DNA from: Enterococcus_E cecorum_C
Lineage (GTDB): Bacteria > Bacillota > Bacilli > Lactobacillales > Enterococcaceae
Length of the DNA stretch: 64,000 nt
Assembly: GCF_052119425.1 (NCBI RefSeq)
Contig: NZ_JBQKFH010000006.1
Coordinates: 1-64,000, forward strand
Direction: 5' to 3'
A program made the translations under genes and the position numbers. Position 1 is the stretch's first letter. Each line of letters starts with the position of its first letter. Shown one piece after another: positions 1 to 7,459 of the stretch. The notes below the pieces were generated by a model. The model was given only the letters and a program-made list of their open reading frames with translations, ran no database searches and was not told the origin of the DNA.

Positions 1-29
1 TCTAGATGGACAATGGGTTGTTTCATCAT
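1..29 (-). CDS. 5' end of an unidentified gene cut by the window edge
   Basis: On the minus strand a GGAGG (positions 36-40) lies 6-7 nt before two consecutive ATG codons (27-29 and 24-26). They open a reading frame beginning MMKQPIVHL that runs off the window. An upstream TATACT could be a -10 element. Nine codons are too few to name the product. An upstream CCTCCA (67-72) is complementary to the ribosome binding site and could sequester it. Confidence 0.4.
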
Positions 30-186
30 AAAAAACCTCCAATCTTCTGTTTGAATACAGTATAACTGGAGGACTAGATAGATGCGATACACCTTGTTAT
101 TGGACGCTTACATTATTTATTTCATCATAAGGATTTCTTTTTTTAATTATCTTGCTAAAATACTTTTGGGTCAGCCTCATCCAAAA

Positions 187-1212
187 CTATAAGATTTCCT
201 CTAATTGTTGTACTTGCTCTTTTGTCGTTGCCCAACTTGTTGCAAAACGAATCACCGTATGACTTTCATCATAATTTTCCCAAAAACCGACGCTTACCTG
301 TTCTTGAAGTTGACTTAATTTTTGATTTTCAACGATGACAAAAATTTGATTAGTCGTTGTTTCAATGAAGAATGGGTATTTTCTTTCCTTAAGTAATTTT
401 CTAATTTCATCCGCACGCTCAATCGCATTTTGACTCATTTCAAAATAAAGATTATCGGTAAATAAGGTATCAAATTGAATTCCTAACACCCTTCCCTTCG
501 CTAAAAGAGCACCGTGTTGCTTGATTTGCGTAATAAAATGTTTAGGCGTATTACCTTTAGTAAATACCACCGCTTCTCCACATAAGGCACCTACTTTTGT
601 CCCACCAATATAAAATACATCCGCAAGTTGTGCTAATTCAGGGAGTGTCAAATCACAATCAGCAGCTTTAAGTCCATAACCTAATCTTGCGCCATCAATA
701 TATAGTGGAATTTGATAGTTTTGACAGATAGCTTTGATTGCAAGTAATTCATCTTTAGTATATAGCGTACCATATTCAGTTGGGAAAGAAAGATAGACCA
801 TTCCTGGAAATACCATATGTTCATGATTTTCATCTGAGTAAAATACCTGTAATAATTGACTCAGATCTTGTGCGGACATTTTCCCTAAATTTTCAGGTAG
901 TGTTAAAACTTTATGACCGGTAAATTCAATGGCTCCAGCTTCATGTGAGGCAATATGACCTGTTTGGCAAGCAATGACACCTTCATACGGAGCTAACATC
1001 GTATCAATAATAATTTGATTCGTTTGAGTACCCCCTACCAAGAAATGAACATCTGCATCTGGTAATTGACAAGCCGCTTTAATTTTTTTCTTTGCTTGTT
1101 TTGTGTAGTCATCGGAGCCATAACCTGGTAATTGTTCGAAGTTGGTTTGGATAAACTTTTCTAAAATTTTAGGGTGCGCTCCTTCAGTATAATCTGATTC
1201 AAATGAAAGCAT
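187..1212 (-). CDS. Low-specificity threonine aldolase / beta-eliminating lyase family, PLP enzyme
   Basis: A 341-residue PLP fold-type I enzyme that would cleave threonine or allo-threonine to glycine and acetaldehyde in the cytosol. Family marks are the N-terminal SFESDYTEGAHP segment, the IDGARLGYG stretch containing the PLP-contacting Asp, and the GGTKVGALCGE segment with the Schiff-base lysine. Length fits the family. The ATG has an AGGAGGAATG-type ribosome binding site just upstream. It stands alone, divergent from the YdcZ-type transporter gene, and no clear terminator follows it. Substrate preference cannot be read from sequence, so other aromatic or hydroxy-amino-acid lyases of the same superfamily remain possible. 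Confidence 0.85.
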   Translation of the reverse strand: MLSFESDYTEGAHPKILEKFIQTNFEQLPGYGSDDYTKQAKKKIKAACQLPDADVHFLVGGTQTNQIIIDTMLAPYEGVIACQTGHIASHEAGAIEFTGHKVLTLPENLGKMSAQDLSQLLQVFYSDENHEHMVFPGMVYLSFPTEYGTLYTKDELLAIKAICQNYQIPLYIDGARLGYGLKAADCDLTLPELAQLADVFYIGGTKVGALCGEAVVFTKGNTPKHFITQIKQHGALLAKGRVLGIQFDTLFTDNLYFEMSQNAIERADEIRKLLKERKYPFFIETTTNQIFVIVENQKLSQLQEQVSVGFWENYDESHTVIRFATSWATTKEQVQQLEEIL

Positions 1213-1362
1213 TCAAACATTCCTCCTTTTTTAGCTATTGTATCAAATCTATTTTCTAAACACAATTTCTGCAATATAGGTATTATGTAAACTAAATTCT
1301 AGTATTGTGAATAAAAATACGAATGTGGTAAAATAAACATAGATTTTTTTGGAGGTGGTTAC

Positions 1363-2301
1363 ATGTATCTATTACTTGGACTCTTTGTTGGTAGCCTTTT
1401 ACCCATACAAACAGCTTTTAATTCAAAAATGAGAGGTATCGTACAATCGCCTTTTTTAGCTTCATTATTTTCATTTGCTATCGGTACGCTTTTTTTAGCT
1501 TTGATTGCAATTTTTCAAGGGGTGCCTTTATTGATTACCTCAGATGTTTTTGCCAGAACTCCTTGGTGGGCCTATCTTGGTGGTTTACTCGGAATGCTTG
1601 GACTAACAGCGAATATTCTACTTTTCCCGATTTTAGGTAGTGTTCAGACAGTCATATTACCTATTTTAGGCCAATTATTGATGTCAATTCTTATTGATCA
1701 TTTTGGCTTATTTCATACCTTACTACGTCCATTATCATTCATTCGCTTTTTAGGACTAATTTCACTTATTGTGGGCGTACTTTTAATTGTATTTTTACCA
1801 AGTTACCTGCAACAAAAACGTCAATTGATGAAAGAGACGAAAGAACCTGCGCCTTCCAAATTTCTCTGGCAACTAACAGGTATTATAGCTGGTATGTTAA
1901 TGTCCACACAAGTTGCTATTAATGGCTTTTTAGGTAAACAACTGCACTCATCTATCCACGCAGCTTTTATTTCATTTTCGATTGGTACATTTTTAGTTTT
2001 AGTTGTTGTATTATCTGAAAAATCTTATCGAAAATTACAATTAAGCATCCTTAAACAGGCACCAAAATATGTTTATCTTGCCGGCTTTTTCGGAGCAAGC
2101 TATGTCTTTTGTAATGCGTATTTAGCACCATTAATTGGCACTGGAGCGGTGGTCACTCTTTCATTAGTGGGCCAAATTATTTCTAGCTTAGTCATCGATC
2201 AATTTGGATTACTAGGTGCTATTAAAAAACCAATCAAATTTATCCAAGTGATTGGCATTATCTTCCTATTTATTGGTGTATTGGGAATTGAACTTTATTA
2301 G
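1363..2301 (+). CDS. DMT-superfamily membrane protein, tandem YdcZ/DUF606 repeat
   Basis: A 312-residue integral membrane protein made of two homologous halves of about 150 residues, each with roughly five hydrophobic helices. The halves share the family pattern: each opens with a glycine-rich helix (LLGLFVGSLLPIQTAFN; GIIAGMLMSTQVAINGF) and ends in a segment containing G(Q)xxxSxxIDxFGLxG. Most family members are one half long, so this is the fused form. It starts at an ATG with GGAGGTGG upstream. The stop is only 14 nt before the GTG of the YgbA-like gene, so the two are probably cotranscribed. The substrate is unknown; small-molecule export is inferred from the superfamily. Confidence 0.8.
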   Translation: MYLLLGLFVGSLLPIQTAFNSKMRGIVQSPFLASLFSFAIGTLFLALIAIFQGVPLLITSDVFARTPWWAYLGGLLGMLGLTANILLFPILGSVQTVILPILGQLLMSILIDHFGLFHTLLRPLSFIRFLGLISLIVGVLLIVFLPSYLQQKRQLMKETKEPAPSKFLWQLTGIIAGMLMSTQVAINGFLGKQLHSSIHAAFISFSIGTFLVLVVVLSEKSYRKLQLSILKQAPKYVYLAGFFGASYVFCNAYLAPLIGTGAVVTLSLVGQIISSLVIDQFGLLGAIKKPIKFIQVIGIIFLFIGVLGIELY

Positions 2302-2314
2302 AGAGGTGAAAATC

Positions 2315-2638
2315 GTGAAACAAAGAAATACCGGACCTGTAATTACTGAAGAGAGTGAATTAATTTCAATAATGATTCAACTTTACTATCAAAAACATTC
2401 ACACGATGAAATTGGTAAAGACGAAATGCTCAATTATGCTTTAGACCGACTTGCCTATTGTCGTTTTGGAGAAAATAAAACAACGTGTAAAAAATGCCCG
2501 GTTCACTGTTATCAGAAAAAGTACCGTCAACAAATGAAAGTCATTATGCGCTATGCTGGCCCACGAATGTTATACCGTCACCCAATTTTTTCTATCAAAC
2601 ATTACTATCGACAATGGACAATAAAGGTAAAAAGATAA
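2315..2638 (+). CDS. YgbA_NO (nitrous oxide-stimulated promoter) family protein
   Basis: A 107-residue soluble protein of the family named after E. coli ygbA. It shows the family's central pattern CRFG-x5-TCxxCPVHCY followed by a conserved MRYAGPRMLYRHP segment. The four clustered cysteines suggest metal or Fe-S binding, which is inference. The start is the GTG at 2315, which has GAGAGGTG 5-7 nt upstream; a longer frame reaching back to 2252 would overlap the preceding gene and lacks a ribosome binding site. It follows the YdcZ-type transporter in one transcript and ends at a strong hairpin. The molecular role is not known to me. Confidence 0.8.
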   Translation: MKQRNTGPVITEESELISIMIQLYYQKHSHDEIGKDEMLNYALDRLAYCRFGENKTTCKKCPVHCYQKKYRQQMKVIMRYAGPRMLYRHPIFSIKHYYRQWTIKVKR

Positions 2639-2640
2639 TA

Positions 2641-2685
2641 AAAACAGCTATCTACACCAAGTATAAGGAATTAGATAGCTGTTTT
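2641..2685 (+). terminator. Hairpin terminator after the YgbA-family gene
   Basis: A 14-bp inverted repeat (AAAACAGCTATCTA at 2641-2654, its complement at 2672-2685) begins directly after the stop codon. The U-tract is short and interrupted. It could serve both strands, because the S66 gene converges from the other side. Confidence 0.65.
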
Positions 2686-2762
2686 ACTTGTATTTATTCC
2701 AAAATTTATATATTAGTCCCTCTTATCTATTTTTGTAAATGCAACCTACATTGCTGGTCATA

Positions 2763-3794
2763 TTACATGCTTGAATAATCAAAACGGATTAGTTGTTCAT
2801 CTGTATTCACGACCGCATTCACTCCAAATGGGATAATACACCTTGGCATAGCATGACCAATATTTAAGTTATATACAATAGGTAGATTTGGCATGGTAAT
2901 TTCTTCTAACAATATTGTTTTATATTCCTCATAATAGGTTTCATTTTGTGGTTTTCCAACGAGTACACCTGAAACGACATCAAATATTCCAAATTCTTTT
3001 AAAGTGCTAATCATTTTTTTGAATAATTCAGGTTTCGGCTTTTCTTCGCTTGTTTCTAACAACAAAATTTTATTATGCCAGTCTGCTAGTTTTGGAAATA
3101 TATGGTATTTATTACAAAGTTTTACTATCTCAGAATCACTCGAAGTATCTATCATTTCATAAATTGATTCTAAACAGCCACCTAAGATTTTACCTTTAAA
3201 CACCGATTTACCACGCAATCGTTCGAATCCAATATTACGATGCTTTTTTAATTTTGTTCCGATAGCCTTTTCGCTAAAATCGATTCTTTCCTCGTACCAT
3301 ACCTCACTAGGTCGTATTTGTGCAATTTTTCCTGTTGAGAGTAATTCTTCAAGGTATTTTTTAGTATAAGGTAACATTTCATCTGAGAGCTCACAAATAT
3401 CAGGCAAAAATGCTTGTCCATAAAATGTGTTGATACCGATTTTGTTAAGCATAAAATGATTAACCGTTGTATCGGAGAAACCTAAAAATATTTTTTGTTT
3501 TACAACATTTTCTAATTTATTATTATCAAACAAATATGGTAACAATCTGTATGTATCTTCGCCACCAATTGCACATAAAATCATATCAATTGACTCATCT
3601 TTAAACGCCCTCGTCAAATCGTCCGCTCTACACTTGGGATGTTCTTTGATAAATGAAATACCTTTTTGCGCATTAGGTAAAAATTCAAAAGTAACACCTA
3701 ACGAATTTAATCTTTTTTTACCAATTGCTACTTGATGTTTTACAAAGCTTTCTCCAACTAAACCACTAGATAAACTTACTATTCCGATATGTAT
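2763..3794 (-). CDS. S66 family LD-carboxypeptidase / MccF-like peptidase without a canonical start codon
   Basis: Serine peptidase of family S66, whose members cleave the L,D bond of cytosolic muropeptides or detoxify microcin-type conjugates. Catalytic elements are present: nucleophile Ser in GFSDTT, Glu in LLLETSEEKP, His in NIGHAMPRCIIPFG. From the TTG at 3617 only 284 residues would be made, but homologous sequence continues in frame upstream (HIGIVSLSSGLVGES, then FIKEHPKCRADDL), giving about 343 residues, the usual length. No ATG, GTG or TTG occurs before the in-frame stop. AAGGGGG ends 8 nt before an ATA codon at 3792-3794, so I place the start there. It may be a rare AUA start or a gene decayed at its first codon; internal initiation at 3617 would lose the first strand. 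Confidence 0.7.
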   Translation of the reverse strand: MHIGIVSLSSGLVGESFVKHQVAIGKKRLNSLGVTFEFLPNAQKGISFIKEHPKCRADDLTRAFKDESIDMILCAIGGEDTYRLLPYLFDNNKLENVVKQKIFLGFSDTTVNHFMLNKIGINTFYGQAFLPDICELSDEMLPYTKKYLEELLSTGKIAQIRPSEVWYEERIDFSEKAIGTKLKKHRNIGFERLRGKSVFKGKILGGCLESIYEMIDTSSDSEIVKLCNKYHIFPKLADWHNKILLLETSEEKPKPELFKKMISTLKEFGIFDVVSGVLVGKPQNETYYEEYKTILLEEITMPNLPIVYNLNIGHAMPRCIIPFGVNAVVNTDEQLIRFDYSSM

Positions 3795-3887
3795 CGTAAG
3801 AACCCCCTTATTTGTTCAAAATCATCAATTCAATTTACTTACTTTATAGATTCTAAGTTCAAAGAAAATTAACAAAATTATTGTATT

Positions 3888-3923
3888 AAAAAAGAGAAAG
3901 CCTGAGTAAACACTCTCTCTTTT
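3888..3923 (-). terminator. Terminator after degV
   Basis: On the minus strand AAAAGAGA (3916-3923) pairs with TCTCTTTT, and the 3' arm runs into a six-T tract. It lies 22 nt after the DegV stop codon. Confidence 0.6.
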
Positions 3924-3944
3924 CAACAGATATATTCTAAAATT

Positions 3945-4793
3945 TTATTCTGCACTAAAAGCTAACCCGATTGCTTTTTCGCCTAAATGGGTACCAATTA
4001 CAGGACCGAAGTAACCAATTTCTACTTGAATATCAGGAAATTGTGCTTCTAACTTCGCCTTTTCCTCTTCAGCAACTTCCAAATTATTGGCATGAATCAC
4101 ATAATATTTTACCTTGCCCGGACATTGTTGCGCACTTTCAAATACAAGTTCCTCTGCCTTAGCAAATGCTTTCTTACTTGAACGAATCTTTTCATGCAAG
4201 ACAATTTTACCATCTTCAAAAGTTAAAATCGGCTTAATCTTCAATAAACCGCCAATAATCGCAGCCCCATTTGTTAAACGGCCACCACGTACTAAATTGT
4301 TCAAATCATCGACAATTAAAAAGGCGCGGGTATTTGAGCGAATATAATCTAAATAATCCAAAATTTCTTCAATAGATTTGCCCGCATCTTTCATTTCAAG
4401 CGCTTTTTGAACCATATTACCCATTGGCATGCTAGTAATTTTTGAATCAAATGGATGGATATTGATTCCCTCAATCGTTCCTTGTAAAGCAAATAAGGTA
4501 TTGACAAAACCAGAAATCCCACCTGATAAATGGATACTAATAATATCAGTGTAACCTTCTTTTGCTAATTTCTCATATAAACTAACCACTTCACCTAAAG
4601 CTGGTTGAGAAGTAGTTGGGAATTCTTTAGAGGCCTTAAGCAAATCATAATATTCATCTGCATGGATATCAATGCCTTCATTATATATCTTGCCATCTAA
4701 AATAACAGGGATTGGTAATATATATAGATCTGGATGATTACTAATAGCTGTTGGTATAAAAGCCGTACTATCCGTAACAATTGCTAATTTCAT
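3945..4793 (-). CDS. DegV family protein (fatty-acid binding, FakB type)
   Basis: A 282-residue cytosolic protein of the DegV family, which binds a fatty acid and, in the characterised FakB members, presents it to the kinase FakA for phosphorylation. The N-terminal KLAIVTDSTA, the TTSQPALGEV loop, the SGGISGF segment and the later RGGRLTNGAA segment are the usual family blocks. I start at the ATG at 4793, preceded by ATGAGGA; the ATG at 4811 has no ribosome binding site and adds residues not typical of the family. It is monocistronic with a terminator behind it. The partner kinase gene is not in this window. Confidence 0.85.
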   Translation of the reverse strand: MKLAIVTDSTAFIPTAISNHPDLYILPIPVILDGKIYNEGIDIHADEYYDLLKASKEFPTTSQPALGEVVSLYEKLAKEGYTDIISIHLSGGISGFVNTLFALQGTIEGINIHPFDSKITSMPMGNMVQKALEMKDAGKSIEEILDYLDYIRSNTRAFLIVDDLNNLVRGGRLTNGAAIIGGLLKIKPILTFEDGKIVLHEKIRSSKKAFAKAEELVFESAQQCPGKVKYYVIHANNLEVAEEEKAKLEAQFPDIQVEIGYFGPVIGTHLGEKAIGLAFSAE

Positions 4794-4876
4794 AGAATAA
4801 TAAATCCTCATTTCAATGTATTAGTCATATTATATTAACTATAGCATAAATAAGTTGTAAATAAAATGAAATTCAG

Positions 4877-6013
4877 TTAATTTTTCAAAAAGTTTTCAAT
4901 GGCATCTTGATTCATTTTTTTATCCACTTCTAAATAACTGCCAGCTTCATAGCTTTCACCATATTGCCATGAATTTTCCACGGGAATACTCAAACGTTGA
5001 ATCCCATTTGCATTTTTAGCCGCAATCAAACCATGTTTTAAAATAAAGCTCATTGGAATATCATTGGGTGAATAACCCATCACTTTTCCTGCTGCATAAG
5101 GCATTTTAGAAATTGCTGAAAAACTTTTTACTTGTTTAAAGACCTCATTCATCACTTGTTGCTGACGTCGTACTCGGCCAAAATCGCCTTCTTCATCCAT
5201 TCTAAACCGTGCATATTGTAATAGCGTAATGCCATTCATTTTTTGTGGTCCTTTTTTGATTGGCACATCAATATAGGCACTCATATCTTTTTCGGCATCA
5301 ATTTGTACGCCATCTGGGAATAGTGCATCAATGACCTTCTCGAACGTTTTAAAATCAACTAAAAAATAATACTTACAGTCAATATTAAAGTTTTGTTTTA
5401 AAGTTTCACGTAATAATTCTGCCCCACCATAGGCATAAGAAGCATTAATCTTATTATCCCCTACGCCAGGAATTGTCACATAAGTATCACGCATAAAGGA
5501 AATAATTTTAGGTTTACTATTGAGCGAATTTCCCATGTGCAAGACCATGATGCTATCTGAACGCGAATTTTCACCATCACGGCTATCATTGCCAATCAAT
5601 AAAATATTCTCGGAACCATCACTAGAAGTAACGCCATGAAAAGATTGTGCTGATTGGGTATGATCTTCTTTTTTGGCTTCATTGTACCCTTTTTGATAAC
5701 CATATACACTATAAGCCCCTGCGCCCAAAACGATCAAAAGTAAGAGAACAAATAACTTTCTGAACGGATGATGTTTTTTTCGTAGCTTCTTACTAGGATG
5801 TATATTTTGGCTATGTTCATGATGTTGCGCCTGTTTTTGATTGGTTTGTTGTTGATTTTCATAGCTATTTTCAACATTTCGATGAGTATCCTCTTCAAAA
5901 TGATGCGCTTGTTCTTCGTGCCGATTTCTTGTTTTACGAGCAAAGCGATTCGCATGCTGTTCAGATTGACGTAATTCATCGCGCAATTTTTTATTTTTTT
6001 CCATTCGATTCAT
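4877..6013 (-). CDS. LytR-CpsA-Psr (LCP) family cell-wall polymer ligase, Psr-like
   Basis: A 378-residue type II membrane protein. Residues 1-85 are a very polar, His/Gln/Asn-rich cytoplasmic tail, a single transmembrane helix lies at about 87-105, and the extracellular LCP domain covers roughly 140-300 with the arginine- and aspartate-containing NDSRDGENSRSDSIMVLHM segment and later YARFRMDEEGDFGRVRRQQ. LCP proteins transfer lipid-linked anionic polymers to peptidoglycan. The ATG at 6013 follows GGTGGAGG at 9 nt. It sits directly behind the aro operon, as psr does in enterococci from memory, but has its own TACAAT -10 element (6043-6048). Confidence 0.88.
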   Translation of the reverse strand: MNRMEKNKKLRDELRQSEQHANRFARKTRNRHEEQAHHFEEDTHRNVENSYENQQQTNQKQAQHHEHSQNIHPSKKLRKKHHPFRKLFVLLLLIVLGAGAYSVYGYQKGYNEAKKEDHTQSAQSFHGVTSSDGSENILLIGNDSRDGENSRSDSIMVLHMGNSLNSKPKIISFMRDTYVTIPGVGDNKINASYAYGGAELLRETLKQNFNIDCKYYFLVDFKTFEKVIDALFPDGVQIDAEKDMSAYIDVPIKKGPQKMNGITLLQYARFRMDEEGDFGRVRRQQQVMNEVFKQVKSFSAISKMPYAAGKVMGYSPNDIPMSFILKHGLIAAKNANGIQRLSIPVENSWQYGESYEAGSYLEVDKKMNQDAIENFLKN

Positions 6014-6042
6014 AAAAAATAACCTCCACCTAAGTCAAATCC

Positions 6043-6066
6043 ATTGTAGCATAGTTTACCTATAAA
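6043..6066 (-). promoter_or_regulatory. Promoter region of the psr-like gene with a copy of the 40.2-kb repeat motif
   Basis: On the minus strand TACAAT (6043-6048) is a plausible -10 element 30 nt before the start codon. Immediately upstream, 6054-6066 reads GTTTACCTATAAA on the plus strand, identical over 13 nt to the repeat unit found twice upstream of the GntR gene near 40.2 kb. The -35 is weak, which would fit regulator-dependent use, but that is inference. Confidence 0.4.
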
Positions 6067-6117
6067 CGAATCTGAAATGGGGAGGATTTAATATTTTTTA
6101 AAATTTTCACATCCAAA

Positions 6118-7446
6118 TTAGCTGTGATGTAAAACTGGATACATTCCTAAATTCTGTACCACACAGCCTAATGCTTCTAACTCTTCTATCGCATTTTGAT
6201 ATAAGATATGTGGACGATTAACTTGTAAATCAACAATAAAGAAGTACTCTCCTAATTTGGTTTTTTGTGGTCGGGACTCAATCTTTACTAAGTTTAAATC
6301 ACGCCAAGCAAATGCAGCTAATACTTTATGTAAAGCCCCCGGACTGTCTTTAGGTAAGGTGATATACAATGTTAATTTTTGCTCACTGGTTGTTAACCGT
6401 GAAGTATAAAAATGCTTCTTTCCTAAAATCCAAAATCGTGTCTGATTAAAGTCATTATCTTGAATATTAGAGGCTAAAATTGGCACTTGATAAAATTTGG
6501 CTGCTTGCTTACCGGCAATTGCAGCTAAACTTTTATCTTTTCTTTGCGCAATTTCAAGCACCGCAGCTGTAGTTGACTGAACGGGTTCTAAGAAAGCGCA
6601 AGGAAAATGCTCTTCAATATACTTTTGACATTGGGCTAAAGCTTGTGGATGCGATAAGATTTTCTTGATTTGTTTTGCATCATAACCAATCAGTTGTTGG
6701 TGGATGGGTAAGACAATTTCAGCTTGCACGTAACACTCTTTTTGATCATACAAACGATCCACACTCGCATGGACAGAACCTTCAAGCGAATTTTCAATTG
6801 GAACCAAGGCAAAATCAAGTTTTTCCTTTAATAAAGCATCTATACATAGTGGAATAGAAGCAAATTCTACCACTTTTTGATGATCAATGACTTGTTTTAA
6901 CGCTTGAAAAGAAAAGGAATTGACCGGTCCTAAATAGCCAATCGTTTGCTGTGCTTGAATAATTTGTTGCACCACTTCATCTACAGTTAAGCTTGAAGTA
7001 TCAATAGTCAGTGACGCGACCTCATCATAAAAAGGTTTGCGATCTTGATAAATTTCTTCGATTTGCTCAGCCGTTTTATTTTGGACCACGGGGCGAATGT
7101 TTTGCCCATCATTGAAAATACGTTGAACAAGAACATCATCTTGACAATCTAAAAACACCACCCAAGCATCCTTTAAAAGATCACGATTGGTTTTAGAGAG
7201 TACAACGCCTCCACCTGTCGCGATAATTCCTGTTTGTTGTAAAGACTCTTGTAAAACTTGTGATTCTAATTTTCGAAAGGCAGCTTCTCCTTGTTCGGCA
7301 AAAATAGTAGGAATAGACATCTGCGCACTTTCTTCAATTTTTTTATCCAAATCTACAATCGGCATAGCTAATTTTTCAGCTAATAATTTTGCAACAGTAC
7401 TCTTACCAGCACCCATATATCCTACTAATACTATTGTTGTTTTCAC
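6118..7446 (-). CDS. Fused shikimate kinase - prephenate dehydratase (AroK-PheA)
   Basis: A 442-residue protein joining two enzymes of aromatic amino acid synthesis. Residues 1-165 are shikimate kinase: P-loop GYMGAGKST (9-17), DLD (32-34), GGG (78-80) and the R-containing IRPV lid. From about residue 168 a prephenate dehydratase starts at IGYLGP, with the catalytic TRF at 336-338, followed by an ACT domain (about 360-437) containing ALHKVLAAFA and ESRP, the usual Phe-binding regulatory module. The two are normally separate adjacent genes. At the junction (near 6945) I see no stop, start codon or ribosome binding site, so it should be one polypeptide. It is the last gene of the aro operon, 13 nt after aroA. 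No obvious terminator follows. Confidence 0.92.
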   Translation of the reverse strand: MKTTIVLVGYMGAGKSTVAKLLAEKLAMPIVDLDKKIEESAQMSIPTIFAEQGEAAFRKLESQVLQESLQQTGIIATGGGVVLSKTNRDLLKDAWVVFLDCQDDVLVQRIFNDGQNIRPVVQNKTAEQIEEIYQDRKPFYDEVASLTIDTSSLTVDEVVQQIIQAQQTIGYLGPVNSFSFQALKQVIDHQKVVEFASIPLCIDALLKEKLDFALVPIENSLEGSVHASVDRLYDQKECYVQAEIVLPIHQQLIGYDAKQIKKILSHPQALAQCQKYIEEHFPCAFLEPVQSTTAAVLEIAQRKDKSLAAIAGKQAAKFYQVPILASNIQDNDFNQTRFWILGKKHFYTSRLTTSEQKLTLYITLPKDSPGALHKVLAAFAWRDLNLVKIESRPQKTKLGEYFFIVDLQVNRPHILYQNAIEELEALGCVVQNLGMYPVLHHS

Positions 7447-7459
7447 ATTTAACCCTCTT

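Noticed and set aside
82..192. Possible 36-codon plus-strand ORF (MRYTLLLDAY...) behind GGAGG
   Set aside because: No homology I recognise, and it overlaps the threonine aldolase end; the GGAGG is better explained as part of the opposite-strand leader.
2494..2778. 94-codon plus-strand ORF over the end of the YgbA-family gene
   Set aside because: Wrong frame inside a recognised gene, then crossing its terminator; no ribosome binding site.
5734..5979. 81-codon minus-strand ORF inside the LCP gene
   Set aside because: Alternative frame of the polar N-terminal tail, without its own ribosome binding site.
6118..7446. AroK and PheA as two genes separated by a missed frameshift
   Set aside because: The frame is continuous and both domains are complete, with no start codon or ribosome binding site at the junction.
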